Positions 1 through 9,348 of a stretch of 15,192 bases of DNA are shown piece by piece. A program made the position numbers and the translations under genes. Source of the stretch: Albugo candida (taxonomy: Eukaryota > Oomycota > Peronosporomycetes > Albuginales > Albuginaceae); assembly GCA_905220665.1 (NCBI GenBank), contig CAJNAR010000131.1:1-15192 (forward strand), in the 5' to 3' direction. The notes below the pieces were generated by a model. The model worked only from the letters and a program-made list of their open reading frames with translations, was not told the origin of the DNA and did no database searches. How positions within the stretch are numbered: the first letter of the stretch is position 1; every line of letters begins with the position of its first letter.

Positions 1-284
1 ATTCACATACTCGGATCGGACATTGGCAGCAAAGTATCATGTGCTCAAGAATTAGCCATGGTACGCAGTTGCATCAGAATATGCTGAAAGAAAGAGTCCA
101 TAATTTCCGGTACATCAATCCAGCTGATTGCACGTATCGCCATGTATACTACGGATATTGAAGTGGCTACCTCTAGTCTATACGCAAGAGATACAAATAA
201 ACGATATAATTTACTGAACAGATTCGACCGTTTAACCTTTGCTGACTAGATTCTCCAAATGCTTTCCCGTCCTATCTCATTAGA
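1..284. other. Left edge, no gene recognised
   Basis: I see no convincing gene, RNA or repeat in this stretch. All frames are broken by stops. A short open run near the start of the window (about 30-110, plus strand) could be the tail of another decayed gene, but it matches nothing I recognise. It lies directly upstream of the helicase pseudogene and would have held its 5' end and promoter. Confidence 0.4.
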
Positions 285-1864
285 TTCTGTCAACTTGAAC
301 CCCCGTTCTTTCAAGCAATTTTAGACAATATGAAGCACTTGTTTCACACACTTAAGAGCCGTTTAATCCCCCACAATCCTCACGTTCTAAAAGACAAAAA
401 ATGTATGTGTGAACGCATGCACAGGAAGCGGGGAAACACTAGCATTCGTTCCATCAGACTACTAGCATTCATTCCGTTAGACCAAACTTTGTATCGTAAC
501 ATTGTAAACAGCAAAAAAGCTACACCCACCTTCCGACAATCACAATACTAACCGAAAAGAAGTAGCCATAATTTATCGCCTTCTAGAAAGCTCGCGGAGC
601 AGATTCGTTCCTTAGGCGAGCAGTTATTTGAAAGTGGATAACCACAAGTATTAAGGGGCCTCTTGTGGGAGGTATGCAATAGAAATGAATTTACATACAT
701 TTATTTATGAAATAAGGGAAAAATGACTCTATATTGTAGGCAGTGGGCACACCGAAGCGGTCCTCGATATCTGAAAGAGCTTAAAGAATGAAAAAAACAC
801 CTTCAAATGTCGACGACTGCGGTCATGATGAAGCCTATACGCGGCTGCATTCGGGATCAAGTAGACAATTGACAAGATTACACAATAAGTACCGAAACCG
901 TGAAGAACAGGGCCATTCTCGGCCAGATGTAATGGTAAGAAATATTGATCTACCGGATGCGGACTGGACTCTGCAGTACGATCCGCAGCAAGATCCCAGT
1001 TTGTTTATCCTTCGAATTGGTCGTACAGCACGTGCTTGACGTTCCGGGAACGCATATACATCCATTTCACAAAGAAAAGCGTCTACATCAAGTATGTACC
1101 TTTTCGCAAAGTACTACCTGAGCAATTGGCCGAGTTTTTTTAACTCAGAGTTACTGAAAGTAGTGAAAGCTACCGTTTCCACTGTCAAGACGTTAATCAC
1201 TCAAAACCGTGATTTTCTAGAGGATGAAATTGGAGCTTCCATCGCGTTTGTTTGTACAAAGAACAACAAGGCCAATTCATCTTTTTGCTTCCAGAGTCTA
1301 AGTTTTGCTCGTGTTTCTCGGGATGTGCTGTGCTTCAATTACGAAAAACCATGAAAATTCTCAAGTACAAAATCCCACTGGAACCTGCAAAGGATATCGA
1401 CATATCACAAATCGAATGCAAAAAAAAACTTGCAGGAGAATAACATCAGAAGAAACTAGTAAATTATGCAAAATTCCGAGCAGAACGAAACGTCAAAAAG
1501 AGTTACCAGACTTCCTAAAGAATAAGGAAATATGACAAAGAATTCAAGACGAAGAAAAGGAGAAGGGCTTGCATCAACAAATCCTACACGAATAGGATGA
1601 ACTAGCAGAGGAAGAACGGATGTGCAATAATCTCAAACTTGACAGGAACACTGAAAATGATCACGAGCAAGTGTTACTCTATAAGAAAACAGCAAATGAT
1701 CAAGTGGATGGATTTATAGAAACGGAAACGGTTAAAGGTGGTTGATGGTATCAAAAAGGATTCCAAGCTCGACAATAACTCACGAAGAAAAGTTAGCTCA
1801 ACATCTCAAAGCACAGGAGCGAAAATTACACATACGACAGCGTAATAAAAAGAGGCTACAATGA
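285..1864 (+). pseudogene. DEAD-box RNA helicase pseudogene, SPB4/DDX55-like
   Basis: Remnant of an ATP-dependent RNA helicase. The SPB4/DDX55 branch acts in the nucleolus in 60S ribosomal subunit assembly. The helicase motifs occur in the right order but in different frames: a Q-motif-like region (about 300-395), motif I as TGSGET at 421-438 (the ATP-binding Lys is now Glu), motif Ia as PSRKLAEQI from 579, the GG motif near 665-676, TPGR as TPKR at 749-760, motif II as DEAY at 827-838, and the FSA of motif III at 916-924. Motif V (DVMVRN) starts at 926 and motif VI (RIGRTARA) is at 1013-1036, followed at once by TGA. Downstream come an SPB4-type C-terminal region, a DELAEEER motif at 1596-1619 and a basic tail ending at TGA 1862-1864. 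About 100 codons between motifs III and V are missing. Many frameshifts and stops make it non-functional. The DEAD-box call is firm; the subfamily is inferred from the C-terminal region. Confidence 0.8.
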
Positions 1865-4340
1865 GACAGAATCAAAAACCACAAAGAAGACGATGAGATC
1901 TATCACGCTTTTTTCTTTAGTCGGTCGTAATTCTGGAAGCTTGCCGTAGTATCGTTACATTCTTCAACATGCGACGCACGACACCAATTATGGAATTATA
2001 GCGTGTGAGCAATTCAATACTCGTCTTAAGCACCATCCTTGCTCGCTGAATATTGACATAATTAGCAAACGCTTTTCAGAATTGCTAAAAAGTGACGGTG
2101 AAAGTACCGCGTCGAATACATATCTCTTCATACATACAACTGCGATTTCGACGGCTTTGTTCGGAACACTTGCGGAACACAGCAACACATTGTCTGATCT
2201 GAATGGAGCTTGAAAATTGCAGGACATGCATCTCGAATCCATTTCTCTATGTTCCGTTTACCGCCTCATTCCTCTTCGTCGCATGCAACAAACTAACAAT
2301 ACTGGATGGTTCAAAGGCAAAGGAGATGGTGACCGTTGTAAGCGATCGTGTACAAATTGGCGTACTCTCTGGAGACTGTATACTCTATTCGCCGGCATTT
2401 TCTGCTGCGACACAAAACCATCATTTTCGTGTCATTGGAAAGTCCGTGGAATGTCAGTAGAGTCTCTAAGATTCGATTCATGCGCTCCGCTTGCTCATAA
2501 ATGAATCGCTGTAGTCCACCAGCATTTGTCCAATCATGTTGTAGCCCCTGGAATGCACGACGAGTACGGCGATATTGCTGCTGATACGCAAGAATGACGG
2601 TGGATTTGATCGATTCAACGATTTTTTAAAAGTCTTGTCGTCCTAGGAGATCATGATACTTTGAGCTATTACTTGTATCGGGGTGACTGCTTTGTTATAC
2701 GATAACTTGATTCGCGACCGGGCCCGTCATCCCGAGATATAGTTAAAACATTGCTCGCTGCTGATTCCTGGAGACGTAGTGACGCATGAATCTTTGATTA
2801 GCTGTAACGCTTGGGGAAGAATCAACCAGCAGTGTATTGGAACTTCGGTGTTTGTGCTTTGTTCTTTCGATGAAAGCTTGAATGAGTTCTTATGTGGCTA
2901 CAGCATCAAGGTCGACTTGAAGAACCTTCGTCCACAATACACGTCATTGAGCTTGGTACAGCCAATTTTTTGGACACGTTGTTCTTCACATAGCCTATGA
3001 GAACTTGGATCCCCGCACCAAAGCTTCTGCATTCGAATCCTACAAAATTTGCTTAGATGAAATAGAAACAACTCATCTCATCAGCGTTGCGCAATTTCGT
3101 TTTCCTAAGAAGATTCATGTTTTGTTACGCATCTTGGCGTACTTTTAGTTTTTATCCTTTCACTTGAGCGACAATTTGGAAGATAGTTATCAATTCTGTC
3201 TGCATGAGGATCTTTGAGGTTTATCGGAGAGTGTGGTGCGTCATGACCGAAATCGATACCATTAATATTGCCCGCGCTGTGGATAATGCCACGCGTTTTG
3301 AAATATTTCGACCCTTTACCTTTCTTTTCTCCACCGACTATTTCCAATAAGCCGTCTTCTTGTTCCTTTATTTTTGAATCCGTGGTACTGGGCAATGTGT
3401 GCTAGCTACCACTCCGATTCGCATTCTTTTTTCGTCATCAAAACATGCACATGTTCTCATAGCACAGTGTCCAGGAAGTTAGCGAAAGCATCAGCGAAGA
3501 GCACTAAATAGGCATCGACAGAACTGAATTAAATTACGCACATTACGGATCAAACCTTATTGTAAAAGCGCACAAAGTCTTGCCGTAAATACGCCTTGAC
3601 ATATCGATAGCACCTGTCTTAATCCATAATTTTTCTTTATCTTGAGCTCCCCCCAGAGCACAAAGACGGTCGAGACGTCACTGTTGCAGTACGAAGCCTG
3701 AATGGTTTTGTTATCTGCAATCATATAGATGCTTGGCGCATAACTCGGGCAATTAGGGAGGATGCACAAGGAATTAGAATGCGTGTGAAACGGAATTGTT
3801 GTCATCCGAAATATAAGGGGCAATATATCTAAAAAATTCGCGAAATCTCACCTTCTATTCTTCCCCATGATACCTGATCTTAATAGAGCTTGGACCAACA
3901 ATTGCGACTTTCGGGTATGGACGTGAACGTCCTGGGCGAAAAAGTGATTGAAGATTTTTTAGTCGCTTAAGTCGAGGCCAAGATCGCTTCTCTTAACGTT
4001 TGATAACTCATGGCAGATCCTTATGATAGACGAAATGACGATTAAGGTTCTCTTGGACGTGACGTCCATCTAGAGGGTAGAAGTCAAGGACACTGATAAA
4101 GCTGAGCAACGAACACTGTCTGATCTTCAATTTGTTAGTCATTGTACAATATTTTATTATGTGATTTCATATGGGGCAGTATGAGCAATTTTGAAAGTAT
4201 TCAATGTTATATCAGTATTTCCACCAGTTCTCCGCACTGCCACAGTTTCGGCAAGCATTTTTATGCGTTACAGCGTATAATGCGGACAATCAAACCATCA
4301 CCATTGCTCCTATCACTAGTATGCTCACGAAAAATGCTGT
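1865..4340 (-). pseudogene. Gene-poor flank with possible decayed minus-strand gene
   Basis: No intact gene is present. Several minus-strand stretches stay open for 80-105 codons in different frames: 3823-3557, 3395-3105, 2631-2311 (open, but without a clear start) and 2242-1988. The 2631-2311 stretch has a protein-like composition, rich in Gln and Arg and probably helical. The 3395-3105 stretch is charged, with many Lys, Glu and Asp. Together they could be a frameshifted gene running towards the helicase remnant, but I do not recognise the family. A plus-strand stretch at about 2969-3148 is also open, so even the strand is uncertain. From about 3830 to 4340 I see nothing beyond short chance ORFs and no tRNA-like structure. 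Confidence 0.25.
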
Positions 4341-5075
4341 GAATTCGTATATACTATTAAGATATTACCTGGGTCTACACGCCACTTGTATAATATAGGT
4401 AATAAGGTTTCAAAACATTGTGGAGAGCGAGATGCAGGAACGTGTTTGGATAGTCCAAATCAATTAAAGTGGAAGAATTAGGAATATTTGTTACTCGAAT
4501 GACATCGTTCCAGAAGGAGGCTTTCTTGCAAAAGATTCGAATTCAAGCACTACGAATCTACTCTATTGCACTCGTATTCGCTACTAAGCTATTACTTGCC
4601 TCTACATTACTTATATGAAAGAGGTACCATAGTTTTATAACATTGTGGAGAGTGAGATGCAGGAACTTGTTTGGATATTCCAAATCCATCCAAATGGTAG
4701 AATTAAGAGTATTTGTTACTCGAATTTCATCGTTCCGGAAGGAGGCTTTCTTGCAAAAGATTCAAATTCGTGAACTACTAATCTACTCTATTGCACTCGT
4801 ATCCGCTACTAAGCTATTACTTGCCTCTACATTACTTTTATGAAAAAGGTACCATAGTTTCAAAACATTGTGGAGAGTGAGATGCAGGAACGTGTTTGGA
4901 TAGGTCAAATCCATCCAAGTGGTAGAATTAAGAATATTTGTTACTCTAATGACATCGTTCCGGAAGGAGGCTTTCTTACAAAAAGATTCGAATTGGTGCA
5001 ATAGTAATCTACTTGATTGCACTCTTATCCGCTACTAAGCTATTACTTGCTTTTACATCACTAATATGAATTAGG
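4341..5075. repeat. 225-bp satellite array, left edge
   Basis: Three whole monomers can be phased on the GGTACC-like landmark: 4398, 4623, 4848, then the LTR junction at 5074. Spacing is 225, 225 and 226 bp. A diverged partial monomer precedes them from about 4341. These edge copies differ from the central array: they read GATGCAGG where central copies read GATGGAGG, CCATCC for CTATCA, and TGTTACTC for TAATACTC. The first landmark at 4398 is itself mutated. Decay at the edge and uniformity inside is typical of satellite arrays. The copia element interrupts the next monomer. Confidence 0.93.
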
Positions 5076-5286
5076 TGTTGTAGTCAAATTGGAAAGTATC
5101 CATATTTGTAGGTCCTTAGTTCTCAAAAAGATAGTCTAAGCCTATACCACATTCTCTATATCGCTTCTCTATACTATCAGCAACCTATTTCTTATCGCAT
5201 CTTTCCGCGCTACTAATGATCTGATCTTATCCGACTCTTCCGATCTTATCCGGTTTTTATCTGAACTTGTCCGACTTTCTTCAACA
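5076..5286 (-). repeat. 3' LTR of copia element
   Basis: A 211-bp direct repeat of 9349-9559, bounded by TGTTG and CAACA. Compared with the 5' LTR it differs at 5081, 5101, 5181, 5211, 5233 and 5273, all transitions. Its outer (5076) end abuts satellite DNA and its inner end abuts the polypurine tract. The pol reading frame continues into it and stops at 5169-5171. I see no canonical AATAAA signal. Confidence 0.96.
5191..5286 (-). promoter_or_regulatory. LTR block with three short direct repeats and four GATAA motifs
   Basis: Near the start of the LTR (element orientation) are three imperfect units of about 19-21 bp, starting on the plus strand at 5223, 5242 and 5263. The first two share GATCTTATCCG exactly; the third is GAACTTGTCCG. 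GATAA (plus-strand TTATC) occurs four times at 5192, 5227, 5246 and 5257. Repeated short elements in this position often form the enhancer of an LTR. That role is inferred. The same block is also open reading frame for the pol C-terminus, so the repeats could reflect coding sequence instead. Confidence 0.4.
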
Positions 5287-5295
5287 CTCCCCCAC
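5287..5295 (-). other. Polypurine tract
   Basis: The element strand reads GTGGGGGAG immediately before the 3' LTR. A purine-rich run at this exact spot resists RNase H and primes plus-strand DNA synthesis in LTR retroelements. It also falls inside the open pol frame. Confidence 0.85.
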
Positions 5296-5692
5296 GACAC
5301 ACAATTCTTGATATTTGCCAGACGAACCAAATCCTGAAATTGCTTTGTCGAAATAGGCTTGGTCAAGAAATCGGCAAGCTGATTTCTGGAGTCGATATAC
5401 TCGATCACAATTTTTTCATCCTTTATATGATCTCGAATGAAATGATAACGGATGTCGATATGTTTTTCTCTGCTTTGATATCTATCGTTTTTCGCGATTG
5501 CGATGGCACTTTGATTGTCCTCGAATATTTTGATCTTTTGAGTAATCTTTGCCTTGAGTTCACATAATAAGCTTTTCAGCCATAAAAGTTCTTGCATACA
5601 GAGTGATAGGGCGATATACTCTGCCTCAGCCGTACTCAGGGCTACACTTTGCTGAATCTTTGATTTGAAAATAACGGGCGCACCATTTATCA

Positions 5693-6856
5693 TTAGCATG
5701 ATTCCGGATACAGATCTTCTGGATTCCTTGTTATTCGCCCAATGGCATCACTATATGCACAAACGCATAAACATTTGTCACTGCCGGTGTAATTTATCCC
5801 CATATCACTAGTTGACTTCAAATACCGCAGGACCCTTATCGCTGCCTTCCAATGCTCTTCACTAGGCCGTTCCAGATGTCGACTCAGTTGCCCAACTGAA
5901 TACGCAATATCTGGTCTAGTTCCATTCGAAATATACAAGAGTGAGCCAACTAAGGAGCGATAAGGCCGAAACTTCATTCTTTCATCTTCTTTTTCGATTG
6001 TCGATAAAAGTTGGCCTTGAACATTTGGGTTCCAAACGAGCTTGGCGTCCACATGATTGAACTTTTCGACCATTTTATTGATGTTTGAAGTTTGACAGAT
6101 TTTCATTGAACGTTGCTCTCGGTCATAATCGACTTGACTGCCCAGCATAAATTTGACTTTTCCGAGATCTTTTAACTTGAACTTACTTGACAATTTGTCG
6201 GAAATAGCTTTTATCTCCTCCAATGTCTTTGCACCTATTAACATGTCGTCCACATATAAGGCGATATAAACCACCGAATTTCCTCGTTGACGAAAAAATA
6301 TGCACGAGTCTGTTCTGCAGTGTCGGAAACCCATTTCCAAAAACACTCGTGAAATTGTCTTAAACCATGTTGCTGCAGATTGCTTCAGACCATATAAGCT
6401 TCGCTTCAGAAGACAGACATCGTTAGCCTGAGCTTGAACACCTCGCGGTGGATGAATGTAGACTTCTTCATCCAGATGCCCATTGAGAAACGCGGTGTCG
6501 ACATCATATTGCTGAATATGAAATCCTTGGTGACAACAAGCCACCAGGTAAACCCGAATGGAATTCATGTTTGCAACTGGCGCATATGTGTCCATATAAT
6601 CCACTCCATATTTTTGTCGGTAGCCCAAAGCGACAAGTCTTGCCTTGTACTTTTCAACTTCACCAAATTCATTCCGATTTAGAGTAAAAACCCATTTTGT
6701 TCCAATGACCTTCATATGTGGTGTCTTTGAAGTCAGTATCCAAGTCTCCTTTTCCTTGAGTGCTTCGAGCTCTAGTTTGAAACGCCTTTTTCCATTCATC
6801 TGAATCCGGAGACCGCATTGCCTCTTTGTACGTTGATGGTAAATCCAAAACAGCAT
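5693..6856 (-). pseudogene. pol: Reverse transcriptase segment of copia pol
   Basis: Copies element RNA into DNA in the virus-like particle. From the Met at 6856, W55 begins the RT core (TKWVF...KARLVALGY). The first catalytic Asp is D118 of QYDVDTAFLNG, and YVDD at residues 201-204 (6245-6256) holds the other two. A connection region follows (RPDIAYSVGQLSRHL at 314-328) and then the start of RNase H (YSDA, 368-371). All RT catalytic residues are present. The first 27 or so residues are out-of-frame reading, because RT belongs to the polyprotein whose upstream part is in another frame. The shift is an extra A in the run complementary to 6776-6778. The last 17 or so residues are out of frame because of the deletion at 5743/5744. 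An identical protein is encoded at 13553-14716. Confidence 0.93.
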
Positions 6857-8042
6857 TCGCCTGTTCTTGTTCTATGCGAAATCTTTTCTGTGGTCGAGTT
6901 TCTTCGATGTCCACTGGAATAATGGCATCCGAAATTTCGTATGGCACGATTGAATGAGACGGCTCACTTTCGAGAAGGTGATTGGGCCCAGATGGTGCGA
7001 ATGTCGGAGAACCAGTGAAACCATCCAATCTCCCCCTGGGAACAATCTCCGTAGCTGAATTAAAATCCATGCTGACATCATCTTCCCCTGGATGTTCATC
7101 CTGTTGGTCAAACTCTTCATCTATTTCCATTGCATCATCGCTGTTATGCTCTCTTTCGAGATGCATGTCTTCCTCCTCATAATGCTGGTTTTCCATAGAT
7201 TTTAACTGGTCCGTGGATTTGTCGCAGCATACGACTTCAAAATATTTTGAGTTTTGCACTTCTTGAAATTTAGCTGTACGTGTTGTTTCCAAACGATGAG
7301 CTTCCAAATTCCAGACACGATACCCTTTAATGTTTTCGAAATAGCCCAGAAACATACATTTGTAAGCTTTGCTGTCGACTTTGGATCTCTTGGATTTGTC
7401 GATATGTGCATAACCTTGAGCTCCAAACACTTTAAAGTGCGCGACGCTTGGCTTCCGACCGAAACATACTTCAAATGGGGTTTTGAATTGATTTGCTGCA
7501 CAGGGTACTCTGTTTGTCACGTACACAGCTGTGTTCATAGCTTCTGCCCACCATTTTTCCTCCACTTGCATATGCGATAACATGCACCTCGCACGTTCCG
7601 TAAGTGTCCGTTTCATCCGTTCTGCGAGTCCGTTCTGTTGTGGCGAATATGGAACCGTGGTTTGATGTATGATTCCGGAATTTTTGCATAAGTTGGCAAA
7701 TTTGTCGTTGATGTATTCCCCACCATTATCCGAACGCAAACACTTGATCCTTTTTCCGAACTGATTCTCGACAAGTGCTTTGAATTCGGTAAATTTACTG
7801 AAAACTTCACCCTTGCTTTGGATAAAATAGGCATGAATGAATCTTGAAAAATCATCGATGAATGTGACCATGAACTTCGCGCCACCTTGAGACTTCACTC
7901 GCATCGGCCCAGTGACATCACTGTGAACCACTTCTAACAAGGCTATTGTCTTTACTTTTCCATACGCAGATGATCTAAATGGCTGAACAGTTGACTTTCC
8001 ATTCATACACCCTTCACAAATTTCGGACTCTTCACAATCCAT
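6669..8042 (-). pseudogene. pol: Integrase segment of copia pol
   Basis: Inserts element DNA into the genome. From the Met at 8042, the two Cys of the HHCC zinc finger are C9 and C12. The DDE catalytic triad is complete: D42 (HSDVTGPM), D105 (LRSDNGGEY) and E141 (NGLAERMKRTL), spaced D-62-D-35-E. The copia-type C-terminal block follows (KAYKCMFLGY...KGYRVW), then a very acidic linker to RT around 7040-7200. The Met at 8042 is not a real start. The upstream gag-protease frame is the same frame, separated by one TGA at 8048-8046 that cuts the zinc finger between its His and Cys pairs. The last 27 or so residues are frameshifted reading after 6776-6778. Confidence 0.93.
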
Positions 8043-8045
8043 TCC

Positions 8046-9296
8046 TCATTTTGTCTTCAAATTGAGTCCACTGACATAATTCCTTATGTTTTTCATTCTC
8101 TTGATCGAAATATGACCAAACCTTGCGTGCCAAATGGATTCGTCCACCGGAACGTCTTCGTCTTGACCTGCCTCTCCACCAAAATGTGCGACTTCAAGTG
8201 TTTCACATTCGAGAACGAAAAGCTTTCCAATACGTTGAATATCCACAATGTTTCGATTGTCACTTTTGATTTCACAGGTAAGATTCCGAAAGACAACCTG
8301 GAGTCCTTTTTCCGTTAGTGCAGATACGGAGAGTAGCTTTTGCTCGAGACCGGGAACGTACAAAACATCATCAATACTGATATTTTTGTTGTTCTTGAGT
8401 CGCACAAAGATGGTTCCAACTCCTACTGCATAAACCTTGCTTCCATTGGCAACAGATATCGGAGTCTTTTTCTTCATTGCTTGCAAGTCGGTAAATTCAA
8501 TTTTGTTGGGACACATTTGACTGCTTGCGCCACTGTCCAGAATCCAATTCGCTTGAGATTCTTGAAAAATTGTGAATGCATGGGCTTCCTCGCTGTCGGC
8601 CTTGTTACTTCTCCAACAATCCGCTTGTTTGTGCCCATACTTGTTACACCGGAAACACTTTCCCTCGAACTTCGCTGTATTCCTGTTCGGCCTATTTGCT
8701 CGACCTTTGCTTTGCCGCTTATACTGCGCTTTGAGTGCCATGCCATGCTTTTCCTTGGCACTGATGCTTTCTGATTCGCGAAGAAGCATTTCCTTCGCTT
8801 GAAACATGTCCATCCCTGGTACATTCTCCATGATCTTGATAGTCTGGTCGAAATCTTCTGACATGCTTCCAAGTAGTACAACCAGCTGCTCATCCAAGTC
8901 GATGGACGCTCCTATTGCTTGCATTGACATGCACAACTCGTCGAACCTCAAAAAATGATCCATAACGCATCCGCCTTTCTTCATCTTGAACTCATGTAAC
9001 TCCCGCTTCTTCTGGATCCTGTTGTGCAAGGAGCGCCTCAAGAAGAAATTCTTCAAGATGTCCCATGCTTGAGCAGCACTACATGCTGATCTAACCATAG
9101 ACTGTAAGTTGGGGCTGATCATGGTCGAAATGACCGCAAACGCCTTCATGTCATTGATCTTCTAAATCCCAGCGTTGCTGTCATCCTCGCTTGGGGTTTT
9201 TACCGGGTCAATATGGTCCAGCAACCCCTTTCGCATCAGCTGCATTCGAGCACTGAATTCCCAGCTGAAGTAATTGTCTTCTCTCAACATATCCAT
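8046..9296 (-). pseudogene. gag: Gag and protease segment of copia polyprotein
   Basis: Forms the particle shell and the processing protease. The likely start is the ATG at 9296, 53 bp from the 5' LTR, beginning with a typical copia Gag N-terminus (NYFSWEF). An in-frame TAG at 9164-9162 ends this after 44 codons; the frame then stays open from the Met at 9149. Counting from 9149, the Gag helical domain covers about residues 1-140. A CX2CX4HX4C zinc knuckle is at residues 165-178 (8657-8616), and the protease active site DSGA is at 205-208 (8537-8526). The integrase zinc-finger His pair (WHARFGH) is at 341 and 346. The segment ends at TGA 8048-8046. The TAG sits where Trp would be reached by one G-to-A change. 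Confidence 0.92.
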
Positions 9297-9334
9297 TTAT
9301 AAAAGAGTTGGTAGCTTTTGAGAAAAACAAGAGT

Positions 9335-9348
9335 TGTGGCTGTTAACC
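9335..9348 (-). other. Primer-binding site, half-tRNA-Asn type
   Basis: This 14-nt stretch directly abuts the inner end of the 5' LTR. It contains no TGG complement to a tRNA CCA end. Read on the plus strand, it is the 5' strand of an anticodon stem (TGTGG), a canonical seven-base loop (CTGTTAA: T33, anticodon GTT, A37) and two bases of the 3' stem strand (CC). That is a tRNA with anticodon GUU, asparagine, positions 27-40. Priming by an internally cut tRNA is known for Drosophila copia, which uses the initiator tRNA-Met 5' half. The Asn assignment is my reading of the loop. Confidence 0.7.

Larger units (their letters stand above)
5169..5699 (-). pseudogene. pol: RNase H segment of copia pol, C-terminus running into LTR
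   Basis: Codes for most of the RNase H domain, which removes the RNA strand during reverse transcription. From the Met at 5699, STAEAEY lies at residues 22-28, the catalytic Asp of IFEDNQSAI at residue 61, and LADFLTK at residues 108-114. The first catalytic Asp lies upstream in the RT frame (the YSDA at its residues 368-371). The two frames are split by a one-base deletion between 5743 and 5744. Read through that point, the protein carries the conserved ...SVSG... stretch before the Met at 5699, so this Met is internal and not a true start. The frame passes through the polypurine tract and ends at TAG 5171-5169, inside the 3' LTR. Confidence 0.9.
4813..7332. repeat. Segmental duplication, first copy (visible part)
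   Basis: This segment recurs at 12673-15192 at a constant offset of 7,860 bp. By eye I found only two differences in 2,520 bp: T5694 versus C13554 and A6353 versus G14213. Both are transitions and synonymous in pol. The repeated block starts inside a satellite monomer and includes the satellite flank, the LTR junction, RNase H, RT and part of integrase. The whole repeat unit would be about 4813-12672. Confidence 0.95.

Noticed and set aside
788..1039. Intact small gene of 83 residues
   Set aside because: It is only the longest open piece of the helicase remnant, running from motif II to motif VI across an internal deletion.
5235..5246. CTCTTCCGATCT, identical to the end of a common sequencing adapter
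   Set aside because: It lies inside normal LTR sequence and recurs in all three LTRs with flanks continuing, so it is native. It may, however, make adapter trimmers cut reads from this family.
6434..6682. Plus-strand ORFs opposite pol (6434-6682, 6982-7182, 7254-7580, 8340-8774 and their second copies)
   Set aside because: They are antisense shadows of well-supported integrase, RT and gag frames and have no recognisable domains.
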